In this document: piece by piece, positions 42,569 to 50,099 of the stretch
Numbering within the stretch: the first letter of the stretch is position 1
Layout of the letters: every line of letters begins with the position of its first letter
Origin: an uncultured Caulobacteraceae bacterium
GTDB taxonomy: Bacteria > Pseudomonadota > Alphaproteobacteria > Caulobacterales > Caulobacteraceae
DNA: 64,000 nucleotides
Reading direction: 5' to 3'
Assembly (NCBI GenBank): GCA_903923135.1
Contig: CAIXWN010000024.1
Coordinates: 1 to 64,000 of the forward strand
Notes under the pieces: model-generated
Databases searched by the model: none
What the model was told of the DNA's origin: nothing
Seen by the model: the letters and a program-made list of their open reading frames with translations, nothing else
Position numbers and translations under genes: made by a program

Positions 42569-43251
42569 CGCTGCTCACGCCCGATGACCTCGCCGCGGTG
42601 CTGCTCTCCCTGAGGGTGGCTCTGGTCGCCGTCGTCAGCGCCCTGCCTGTCGCGCTGGCCGTGGCCTACGCCCTGGCGCGGGGCCGGTTTCCCGGTCGCG
42701 CCCTGCTGGACGCCGCGGCCCACCTGCCCCTGGTCCTGCCACCGGTCGCCACGGGCTTCGCCCTGCTCGTGCTGTTCGGCCGACACGGGCTGTTAGGCCA
42801 TGCGCTCGAGCGCATGGGCGTCGTCCTGGCCTTCCGTTGGACGGGCGCCGCCCTGGCGGCGGCGGTCATGGCGTTTCCCCTGATGGTGCGTCCCATCCGT
42901 CTCGCCATCGAGGCGATCGACCGCGAGGTCGACGAGGCCGCGCGAACCCTCGGCGCCGGCCCGCTCACGCGGTTCTTGCGCGTCACCGCGCCCCTTGCGG
43001 CGCCCGGCCTCGCCGCCGGCGCGGTACTGGGTTTCGCCAAGGCCCTGGGCGAATTCGGCGCGACGATCACCTTCGTGGCCGCCATACCGGGCGAGACCCT
43101 CACTCTGCCCACCGCCATCTACCAGGCCACCCAATCGCCCGGCGGCGAGGGTCACACACTGGTTCTGTGCGGCATTTCGGTCGTCATCGCCCTGGGCGCG
43201 GTGCTGCTCAGCGACGCCCTGAGTCGCAACCGGGCCCGCCGCGAAAGCTGA
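42565..43251 (+). CDS. modB: Molybdate ABC transporter permease ModB
   Basis: A 228-aa inner-membrane permease with about five transmembrane helices and the EAA-loop signature of binding-protein-dependent importers ([26 protein letters not shown]). Its closest resemblance is to ModB (short, [32 protein letters not shown]). Translation starts at GTG 42565 within GTGA, coupled to the CysG-like gene. Neither modA nor modC is present on either side, so its partners must lie elsewhere or it is an orphan. The molybdenum-cofactor neighbourhood supports molybdate over sulfate or tungstate. Confidence 0.88.
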   Translation: MTLLTPDDLAAVLLSLRVALVAVVSALPVALAVAYALARGRFPGRALLDAAAHLPLVLPPVATGFALLVLFGRHGLLGHALERMGVVLAFRWTGAALAAAVMAFPLMVRPIRLAIEAIDREVDEAARTLGAGPLTRFLRVTAPLAAPGLAAGAVLGFAKALGEFGATITFVAAIPGETLTLPTAIYQATQSPGGEGHTLVLCGISVVIALGAVLLSDALSRNRARRES

Positions 43252-43254
43252 ACG

Positions 43255-44940
43255 TCAGCCGTGAATGTCGCGACCCCGGGTCTCCGGCAGCAGGAACGGC
43301 AGGGTCAGAACGCTCAGGCCGGTGAACAGGATCGGATACCAGAGGCCCGCATAGATGTTGCCCGTGGCGGTGACGATCGCGAAGGCCGTGACCGGGACGA
43401 AACCGCCGACCCAGCCGGTGCCCACATGATAGGGCAGCGACATGGCCGTGTAGCGGATCCGCATCGGGAACAGCTCCACCAGGGTGGTGGCGATCGGCCC
43501 GAACAGAGCCGTGGCCGCCACCGCGAAGATCATCATCACGCCGAACAGACCGGGAAGGTTCACCCGCGCGGGATCGGCTGACGCGGGATAGCCGGCCGTG
43601 ACGAGGGCATGGGCGAGGTCGGCCCTGACCCTGGCCGTTGCGGCTTTCAGCGCCGGGGCCGGCAGCCCTTCGCCCTCCACAGAGGGCACCGAAATCTCGC
43701 CGATCCTCACCACCGCCGTCGCGCCGGGCGCCCCGGCCCGGTTGGCATAGGAGACCCCGGCGTTGGCGAGGAGACTCTTGGCGATGTCGCAGGAGGTGAC
43801 GAACCTGCCCTTGCCGGTGATGTCGAACTGCAGGGAGCACCGCGCCGGATCGGCGACCACGACCACCGGGGTGCGGGTCTGGGCGGTCTCGAGCGCCGGA
43901 TTGGCCATCCGCGCCAGCATGTGGAAACCCGGGAAGAAGCCGACGAGGGCCAGGCACATGCCGAACCACATCACCCATTTTCGGCCGACGCGGTCGGATA
44001 TCCAGGCGAACAACACATAGAGAGGGGCGCTCGCCGCTGTGACGGCCATGAGCAGCCCCGTCCCGGTGACCGGATCGATCTTCATGAACCTCTCGAGGAA
44101 CACCTGCTCGGTATAGAAGAACACGGTGTACCAGACGGCGCCCTGGGCGCTCATCATGGTGATCAGGGCGATGAGCACCAGCTTGAGGTTGGCCCAGTTT
44201 CCAAACGCCTCGGTGAGGGGCGCCTTGGCGTGGTTGTCGGCCTCCTTGAGCGCCAGGAAACTCGGGCTCTCGCTGAGCTTCATGCGCATCCAGATCGAGA
44301 TGGCCAGCAGACCCGCGGAAAGCAGGAACGGAATCCGCCAGCCGGCCATCCACCCCGAGTCTGTGAAGACGCTTTCGCCGGTGGCCGTTCGGGTTAGGAA
44401 CACCACGGTCAGGGCGATCACCAGTCCGGGCGCCGCCGACGCCTGCACGAAGCTTGTGGCCAGGCCCCGATGGTTGGGGCGGGCGTGTTCGGCCACATAG
44501 ATCGCCGCCCCGCCGTACTGTCCGCCCAGGGCGGTGCCCTGGATGATGCGCATCAGGATCAGCATGACGGGGGCGATCGGGCCGGCCTGCGCGTAGGTCG
44601 GCAGCAGGCCGATGCCCACCGTCGCCGCGCCCATCATCGTGACGGTGATCAGAAAGGCGCCTTTGCGCCCGACCTGGTCGCCGAGGCGTCCGAAAATCAG
44701 GGCGCCGATCGGCCGGAAGAAAAACCCAGCGCCGAAGAGGCCGAGGGCCGCCAGAAGCCCGGCGGTGGCGTCCAGAGCGGTGAAGAAATTCTTGGCGATC
44801 ACCGGGGCCAGGGTCCCGAAGACGAAGAAATCGTACCACTCGAAGGTGGTGCTCAGCGCCGACGCGGCGATCACGGTGAACAGGGGCGTTACCGGGTGCC
44901 GCCCGTGCGCCGCCGCGCCGGACGTGTGCGGGCGGGCCAT
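43255..44940 (-). CDS. MHS-family MFS transporter with a large extra loop
   Basis: A 561-aa major facilitator of the metabolite:H+ symporter group (usual length about 430-450). The opening SALSTTFEWYDFFVFGTLAPVIAKNFF, the GRLGDQVGRKGAFL loop and RIIQGTALGGQYGGAAIYVAEH are classical MHS motifs, as is the repeated SDRVGRKWVM. The extra length is a soluble segment of about 115 residues (roughly 345-460, bases 43560-43910) with two cysteines and a beta-rich look (PVVVVADPARCSLQFDITG, ATAVVRIGEISVPS). The topology places it outside between two late helices. The cargo is probably a carboxylate; adjacency to glutaryl-CoA dehydrogenase hints at dicarboxylates. Its stop is 4 bases from that of the converging modB. 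Confidence 0.88.
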   Translation of the reverse strand: MARPHTSGAAAHGRHPVTPLFTVIAASALSTTFEWYDFFVFGTLAPVIAKNFFTALDATAGLLAALGLFGAGFFFRPIGALIFGRLGDQVGRKGAFLITVTMMGAATVGIGLLPTYAQAGPIAPVMLILMRIIQGTALGGQYGGAAIYVAEHARPNHRGLATSFVQASAAPGLVIALTVVFLTRTATGESVFTDSGWMAGWRIPFLLSAGLLAISIWMRMKLSESPSFLALKEADNHAKAPLTEAFGNWANLKLVLIALITMMSAQGAVWYTVFFYTEQVFLERFMKIDPVTGTGLLMAVTAASAPLYVLFAWISDRVGRKWVMWFGMCLALVGFFPGFHMLARMANPALETAQTRTPVVVVADPARCSLQFDITGKGRFVTSCDIAKSLLANAGVSYANRAGAPGATAVVRIGEISVPSVEGEGLPAPALKAATARVRADLAHALVTAGYPASADPARVNLPGLFGVMMIFAVAATALFGPIATTLVELFPMRIRYTAMSLPYHVGTGWVGGFVPVTAFAIVTATGNIYAGLWYPILFTGLSVLTLPFLLPETRGRDIHG

Positions 44941-44941
44941 G

Positions 44942-46132
44942 CTAGAACGCGTTCTCGCCGGTGATGGCGCGGCCGAGAATCAACGCGTGTACGTCGTGGG
45001 CGCCCTCATAGGTGTTGACCGTCTCCAGGTTCGCCGCATGCCGCATCACGTGATACTCGCCGCTGATGCCATTGCCGCCATGCATGTCGCGCGCCACGCG
45101 GGCGATATCGAGCGCCTTGCCGCAATTGTTCCGCTTCATCAGGCTGATGGCTTCCGGGACCCAGGCCCCCTGGTCGATCAGCCGCCCGAGAGCCAGCGCG
45201 CCCTCGTACCCCAGCGCGATCTCCGTCACCATGTCGGCCAGCTTCTTCTGCACCAGCTGCCGTGCCGCCAGGGGCTTGCCGAACACCTGACGCGAACCGA
45301 CGTAGTCGCGCGCGGCGTGCAGGCAGAACTCCGCGGCGCCCATGGCGCCCCAGGCGATGCCATAGCGAGCCTTGTTCAGGCAGGAGAACGGACCGCGAAG
45401 ACCGCGCACTTCCGGAAAGATCGAGTCTTCGGGAACAAATACGTCCGACAGGGCGATCTCGCCGGTGATCGAGGCGCGCAGCGAGAGCTTGTTCTCGATC
45501 CTCGGCGTGTTGAACCCCGCCGCGCCGCGGTCCACCAGGAAGCCACGGATGACGCCGTCCAGCTTCGCCCAGACCAGGGCCACATCGGCAATCGGCGCAT
45601 TGGTGATCCACATCTTGGCGCCATTGAGCACGTAGCCGCCATCGACCGCGCGGGCGACGGTTCGCATGGAAGCGGGATCCGACCCGCCGTCCGCCTCGGT
45701 CAGGCCGAAACAGCCGACGATCTCGCCACGCGCCATGCCGGGCAGATACCTGAACCGCTGCGCCTCGGATCCGAAGGCGTAGATCGGATACATCACCAGG
45801 GAGGACTGCACGCTCATCGCCGAACGATAGCCGCTGTCGATCGCCTCGATCTCCCGGGCGATGAGACCATAGGCGACGTGATTGACGCCGGCGCAGCCAT
45901 AGGTTTCCGGCAGGGTCGCGCCCAGAAAGCCCAGGGCTCCCATTTCCGTCATGATCTCGCGATCGAAGCGTTCTTCGGCAAAAGCGCTCACCACCCGAGG
46001 CAGCAGCTTTTCCCGCGCGTAGGCGCGCGCCGAGTCGGCCACCAGCCGCTCCTCTTCCGACAGGCGCGATTCAAGATCGAGCGGGTCGTCCCAACGGAAG
46101 GTCTTGGCGGCCGCGCCACTGTCCAGGGCCAT
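44942..46132 (-). CDS. gcdH: Glutaryl-CoA dehydrogenase
   Basis: A 396-aa acyl-CoA dehydrogenase of the glutaryl-CoA dehydrogenase type, which oxidises and decarboxylates glutaryl-CoA in lysine, tryptophan and glutarate breakdown. Family marks: [67 protein letters not shown], and the catalytic-base region [24 protein letters not shown], with the glutamate in YEGAHD. The start is uncertain: AAGGAG at 46145-46150 could serve ATG 46144 or 46132, and the latter gives the usual length. It ends 1 base before the MFS gene, so the two probably form an operon. Confidence 0.93.
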   Translation of the reverse strand: MALDSGAAAKTFRWDDPLDLESRLSEEERLVADSARAYAREKLLPRVVSAFAEERFDREIMTEMGALGFLGATLPETYGCAGVNHVAYGLIAREIEAIDSGYRSAMSVQSSLVMYPIYAFGSEAQRFRYLPGMARGEIVGCFGLTEADGGSDPASMRTVARAVDGGYVLNGAKMWITNAPIADVALVWAKLDGVIRGFLVDRGAAGFNTPRIENKLSLRASITGEIALSDVFVPEDSIFPEVRGLRGPFSCLNKARYGIAWGAMGAAEFCLHAARDYVGSRQVFGKPLAARQLVQKKLADMVTEIALGYEGALALGRLIDQGAWVPEAISLMKRNNCGKALDIARVARDMHGGNGISGEYHVMRHAANLETVNTYEGAHDVHALILGRAITGENAF

Positions 46133-46312
46133 GGTCTGCAACATCTCCTTTGCCGAGCCCGCCTTATGGCGCGCCGCAAGGCGTTCGCAAAGTCTCGGCC
46201 TCATCGCCAGCCGCCTGCGCGAAACCGTCACGCTTCGCTGCTACGTCGCCGGGGTTGAGGTTGCGACGGGCGGGGACTTCCGGTCCTCCGCAAAGGGAGC
46301 AGGACGAGGACC

Positions 46313-48139
46313 ATGTTGACCCGCATATCGGCGGCCGCCCTGGCCGCCTTCGGCACGCTCGCCGTCGCGGCGCCCGGCGCTGCAGCCGACGCACCCCACA
46401 ACCTGATCATCTTCGTCGCCGACGGCCTGCGCTCCGGCATGGTCAGCGCCGAGACGGCCCCGGCGTTCGCCGCGGTCAGGGATCAGGGCGTGGATTTCCG
46501 CAACAGCCACTCCCTCTATCCGACGATCACCACCCCGAACGCCGCGGCGATCGCCACAGGTCATCGCCCCGGCGACACCGGCGACTTCGGAAACGTCATC
46601 TACGTCGGCTCCGCCTTTGGCCCGCCCTACGGCTCGCCACTGGCGCCGCTTGAGGACGATGTGGTGCTTGGCCTGATGAATGATCGTTTCGGCGGAAACT
46701 ACCTGCACCAGAAAAGTCTGCTCCAGGCCGCCCGGGCCAGGGGCTTCAACACCGCCGCGATCGGCAAGCTTGGTCCGACCGCCATCCAGGACGTCACCGC
46801 CAGGGATGGCGACAGCGCGATCGTCATCGACGACGCCACCGGCTATCCGGGCGGGGAGGGCGTGGGCGTTTCCGCGGACATCGCGCGGGCGATCGCCGCG
46901 GCGGGCCTGGGCCGGATGGCCCCCGACCGCGGGCTGAACAGTTCGCCGGGCGCCTACAACATGCCCGGCGTCCAGGTGGCCAACGTCGAGCAGCAGGACT
47001 GGTTCACGGCGGTCGCCGCCCGGGTGCTTCTGCCGCGGTTCAGGGCCGACAAGAAGCCCTTCGTCATGGTGTTCTGGTCCCGCGATCCCGACGGCACCCA
47101 GCACAACGAGGGGGACAGCCTCAACAGCCTCACCCCCGGCATCAATGGTCCCACCAGCCTGGCGGGGATCCGCAACGCCTCGAACGACCTGCAGGCGCTG
47201 CGCGAGGCGCTCAGGAGCCAGGACCTGGAGGCCACCACCGACATCATCGTCACGGCCGATCACGGCTTTTCGGTGAACTCGCGGCAGAGCGCCACCAGCG
47301 CCGCCGCCAGACTGACCTTTCCGGATGTGCCAAAAGGGTTCCTGCCGCCAGGTTTCCTCGCCATTGACCTGGCGGGCGCCCTCGATCTCGGGGTCTATGA
47401 CGCCAACGGTTTCGCGGTCGCCACCGGTCATGGAGTCTATCCGCGCCGCGGCGGCTCAATTCTCGCGGCCGACCCCGTCGCGCCGAAACTGTTCGTCGTC
47501 TCGAATGGCGGCTCGGACCTCATTTACCTCGGCAAGGCCGCCGAACCGGGTCTGGCCGCCCGTGTTGTCGAGGCGCTCACCGGGCAGGACTATGTCGGGG
47601 CCATTTTCGTCGACGACAGGCTTGGCGCGATTCCCGGGACCTTGCCGATGAGCGCCGTCGGGCTGACCGGGTCCGCGGTGACGCCGTCGCCCTCCATCGT
47701 TGTCAGTTTCCGCAGTTTTTCAACGGGCTGCGCCCGGCCTGAGACCTGCGGCGCCGAGGTCGCCGACACCGAGCTTCAGCAGGGCCAGGGGATCCACGGC
47801 TCCTTTGGCCGCCAGGACACCCACAATTTCATGGCGGCGATCGGTCCGGACTTCAAAGCGGGCTTCGCCGATCCCTCACCGGTGGGCAACGCCGACATCG
47901 CGCCGACCGCCGCGCGACTGCTGGGTCTCGACCTCGGCGGCGGCGGCAGCGCGGTGGGGCGCGTGCTCGGAGAAGCCCTCTCCGCCGACGGCGCGCCGGT
48001 CGCCGCAGTCCGCCACGTAACCCGGTCGGCGCCGGCCGCCAACGGCTTCACGACCGTGCTGGACTGGCAGGAGGCGGGCGGCGCACCCTACTTCGACGCG
48101 GCCGGCATGCCGGGTCGCACACTGGGCCTGACCGAGTAA
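46313..48139 (+). CDS. Exported alkaline-phosphatase-superfamily hydrolase
   Basis: A 608-aa secreted phosphodiesterase/pyrophosphatase-like member of the alkaline phosphatase superfamily. The signal peptide is MLTRISAAALAAFGTLAVAAPGAAA. Metal sites read HNLIIFVADGLRSGM (first Asp) and SLYPTITTPNAAAIATGHRPGD, with the Thr nucleophile. The following VMVFWSRDPDGTQHNEGDS and IVTADHGFSVN supply metal ligands, with a late FGRQDTHNFMAAIGPDFKAGF giving the last histidine. The C-terminal part keeps NADIAPTAARLLG. It is probably periplasmic and acts on phosphoesters such as nucleotides. Divergent from gcdH. A second domain near residues 330-480 has no obvious relative. Confidence 0.87.
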   Translation: MLTRISAAALAAFGTLAVAAPGAAADAPHNLIIFVADGLRSGMVSAETAPAFAAVRDQGVDFRNSHSLYPTITTPNAAAIATGHRPGDTGDFGNVIYVGSAFGPPYGSPLAPLEDDVVLGLMNDRFGGNYLHQKSLLQAARARGFNTAAIGKLGPTAIQDVTARDGDSAIVIDDATGYPGGEGVGVSADIARAIAAAGLGRMAPDRGLNSSPGAYNMPGVQVANVEQQDWFTAVAARVLLPRFRADKKPFVMVFWSRDPDGTQHNEGDSLNSLTPGINGPTSLAGIRNASNDLQALREALRSQDLEATTDIIVTADHGFSVNSRQSATSAAARLTFPDVPKGFLPPGFLAIDLAGALDLGVYDANGFAVATGHGVYPRRGGSILAADPVAPKLFVVSNGGSDLIYLGKAAEPGLAARVVEALTGQDYVGAIFVDDRLGAIPGTLPMSAVGLTGSAVTPSPSIVVSFRSFSTGCARPETCGAEVADTELQQGQGIHGSFGRQDTHNFMAAIGPDFKAGFADPSPVGNADIAPTAARLLGLDLGGGGSAVGRVLGEALSADGAPVAAVRHVTRSAPAANGFTTVLDWQEAGGAPYFDAAGMPGRTLGLTE

Positions 48140-48161
48140 GGGCGCCATCCAGGCCAACCGG

Positions 48162-48959
48162 TCAGGCGCCGCGGGCGACGAACCAGCCGTTTCGAAAGCC
48201 CGCGGCGGCCTTGCCGTACAGAAACGGCCCGCCTTCGGGGGTCGTCAGCCGCCCCCCGGCCGCCAGCAGGACAGCGTGAGCCGCAGCGATATCCCACTCC
48301 ATTGTCGGTCCGTGGCGGGGATAGATGTCGGCGGAGCCTTCGGCGATACGGCAGAGCTTGATCGAGGAGTCCATCGCCTCGGTGTGGGCGAAACCGTAAC
48401 GGGCCTGCAGGTCGGCCAGGACATCGGGCTTCATGGTGTGGCTGATCAGGGCGACCGCGCCGCCCGGACCGGCGGCGCGCACTTTTACCGCCTTCGCCGC
48501 CTGGCCCGGCTGACGCTTCAATGCGCCGCGCGAGGAGGTGAGCCACACTTCCGAAGTCGGCGGCGCGACAACCGCCCCGGCAACCGGCTGGCCACCCTCG
48601 ATGAGGCCGATGTTGACGGTGAAGTTCGGATCGCCGCGTACGAAGGCCTTGGTCCCATCGAGCGGATCGACCAGGAAGAAGCGATCGGCGATCTTCTCCG
48701 GCGCGCCGAATTCGCTGGCGTCCTCTTCGGAGACCACCGGGACGCCCGGAAACAGCTCCGCCAGCCGGGCGAGGATCAGGGTCTCGGCCCGCTTGTCGGC
48801 GACAGTGACCGGGCTGTTGTCGGACTTGGTCTCGACGTCAAGGCCGGTGCGCCAAAGGGGGAGGATCAGCCGTCCCGCCTCTTCGGCGATTTCGGCCAGG
48901 GCGGCGCCCAGGCGGTCTGCATCGTTCCAGGCGACGGCGGGGGAGGGGTTCGTGGTCAT
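48162..48959 (-). CDS. cysQ: 3'(2'),5'-bisphosphate nucleotidase / inositol monophosphatase family (CysQ-like)
   Basis: A 265-aa lithium-sensitive phosphatase-fold protein. Metal-binding motifs: KSDNSPVTVADKRAE, VVSEEDASEF, the DPLDGTKAFVRGDPNF active-site block and the C-terminal MEWDIAAAHAVLLAAGG. The DPLDGTKAFV variant and length fit CysQ (PAP phosphatase of sulfate assimilation) better than SuhB. ATG 48959 was chosen by homology over a longer frame. Divergent from chpT with 61 bases between the starts. Confidence 0.9.
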   Translation of the reverse strand: MTTNPSPAVAWNDADRLGAALAEIAEEAGRLILPLWRTGLDVETKSDNSPVTVADKRAETLILARLAELFPGVPVVSEEDASEFGAPEKIADRFFLVDPLDGTKAFVRGDPNFTVNIGLIEGGQPVAGAVVAPPTSEVWLTSSRGALKRQPGQAAKAVKVRAAGPGGAVALISHTMKPDVLADLQARYGFAHTEAMDSSIKLCRIAEGSADIYPRHGPTMEWDIAAAHAVLLAAGGRLTTPEGGPFLYGKAAAGFRNGWFVARGA

Positions 48960-49020
48960 GGCGCCTTCTACGCACCCCGGGCCGTTTGCCAAAGCGCCAA
49001 ATCAGGCGAGATTCCCCGAC

Positions 49021-49656
49021 ATGTCCCTCCCCCCTGTCAGGCCTGAATTGCTCGCCGCCGCGCTCGCGGCGCGTTTGATCCATGACATTTCCGGGCCGGC
49101 CTCCGGGATCACCTCGGGCCTGGAGCTCTACGCCGACGCCGATCTCCCCGACCTGCGGGACCAGGCTCTCGATCTGGCGACCTCGAGCAGCCGCTCCCTG
49201 CTGGACCTTCTCGACTTCTGCCGCCTCGCCTACGGCGGAGCCGGCGAGACGCAGGACGGGCGGACACTGGAGAATCTCGCGCGGACCCCGTTCGCCGGAC
49301 GTCGCTGCCGCCTGGTCTGGCTGATCCCCGAACAGCCCTTCAACGGGCCATCGGCGCAGGCCCTGCTCATTCTGCTGCAGATCGCCGCGGCGGGGCTGGC
49401 AAGCGGAGGCGAGGCGCGCGCCAGCGCCAGCGTGCAGCACGACGGTGTGGTTCTCGCCGTGGAGGGCGAGGGACCGCGCCTGCGCTTCCCTTTGGAAATC
49501 ATCGATGGACTGGCCGGCCTGCCCCTGTCGGAGGGGTTGCCGGGGCGCTGGGCGCCGGCCGGCTATCTTCACGGGCTCGTCGCTGCGGCCGGCGGGCGGC
49601 TGACGGCCCGGATCGAGCCGACCGCCTTCAGGCTGGAGGTCAGCCTTCCGCCCTGA
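49021..49656 (+). CDS. chpT: Histidine phosphotransferase ChpT
   Basis: A 211-aa ChpT, the essential phosphotransferase that relays phosphate from hybrid kinase CckA to CtrA and CpdR in the Caulobacter cell cycle. The phospho-His helix reads ARLIHDISGPASGITSGLEL with His21, matching the ARLCHDF.SPASAI pattern of the known protein. The rest (SSSRSLLDLLDFCRLAYG, FNGPSAQALLILLQIAAAGLASGG, EGLPGRWAPAGYLHGLVAAAGG) follows the pseudo-ATPase domain, which does not bind ATP. ATG 49021 is preferred; the frame is open upstream through the antisense of cysQ. A strong hairpin follows it. Confidence 0.92.
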   Translation: MSLPPVRPELLAAALAARLIHDISGPASGITSGLELYADADLPDLRDQALDLATSSSRSLLDLLDFCRLAYGGAGETQDGRTLENLARTPFAGRRCRLVWLIPEQPFNGPSAQALLILLQIAAAGLASGGEARASASVQHDGVVLAVEGEGPRLRFPLEIIDGLAGLPLSEGLPGRWAPAGYLHGLVAAAGGRLTARIEPTAFRLEVSLPP

Positions 49657-49716
49657 GCCGCAGATGGATGCGGGCCGCCCAGAGGCCCCCACGATCAGAG
49701 GGACCCAAATGTTTGA

Positions 49717-49773
49717 CTCCAGGCCGGATCGTCTCCGTTCAGGTGGCGTCGCCTGAACGGAGTTTTCCTGGAG
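49717..49773. terminator. Nested perfect hairpin with T-run after chpT
   Basis: An 11-base perfect stem (CTCCGTTCAGG at 49733-49743, CCTGAACGGAG at 49752-49762) with an 8-base loop is followed by TTTT at 49763-49766, as in an intrinsic terminator for chpT. A second pair, CTCCAGG (49717-49723) with CCTGGAG (49767-49773), encloses it, giving a two-level structure that could also act on the minus strand. It stands between chpT and the entericidin gene. Confidence 0.75.
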
Positions 49774-49881
49774 CCGGATGTGTTCGCTCGGAACAGACAT
49801 GGACGGCGGACCGGGCTCTACAGGTAGGATTCCAGGGCAGACTTTCGCCGACCGGATGGGTCGATCTTGTCGGCGTTTACC

Positions 49882-50022
49882 CTAGTGGGGTTTGGCGTCG
49901 TTGGCGGTGTCGGTCACGGCATGGCCCGCGGACGAGACGTCCTTGCCTGCGCCCGAGATGGTGTTGCAGGCGGCAAGTGAAAAGCTGGCGGCGAGAGCCG
50001 CCAGAAGGATGAGCATACGCAT
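49882..50022 (-). CDS. ecnB: Entericidin-family small lipoprotein
   Basis: A 46-aa protein of the entericidin A/B family, translated by hand: MRMLILLAALAASFSLAAC then NTISGAGKDVSSAGHAV and TDTANDAKPH. The lipobox LAAC puts a lipidated Cys19 at the start of the mature part. GAGKDV.S.G.A...TA is the family core. Entericidins are stress-linked membrane lipopeptides. A GGAAC-N16-CGTT promoter lies just upstream on the same strand, so it is placed in the EcfG regulon. The ribosome site is weak, and ATG 50016 is an alternative start two codons in. Confidence 0.85.
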   Translation of the reverse strand: MRMLILLAALAASFSLAACNTISGAGKDVSSAGHAVTDTANDAKPH

Positions 50023-50070
50023 GACGGCCGGCTTTCTGTGGTCGGGAGCGTCGATCGCTCCCTCGGCAAC

Positions 50071-50095
50071 AACGCCAAAGCCGCGGTTTCGTTCC
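50071..50095 (-). promoter_or_regulatory. EcfG-type promoter for the entericidin gene
   Basis: Reading the minus strand, GGAAC (50095-50091) and CGTT (50074-50071) are separated by exactly 16 bases, the consensus for EcfG in alphaproteobacteria. The -10 lies about 49 bases before the entericidin start at 50022. It overlaps nothing but the intergenic side of the kinase gene's 3' end. Confidence 0.85.
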
Positions 50096-50099
50096 GGAC

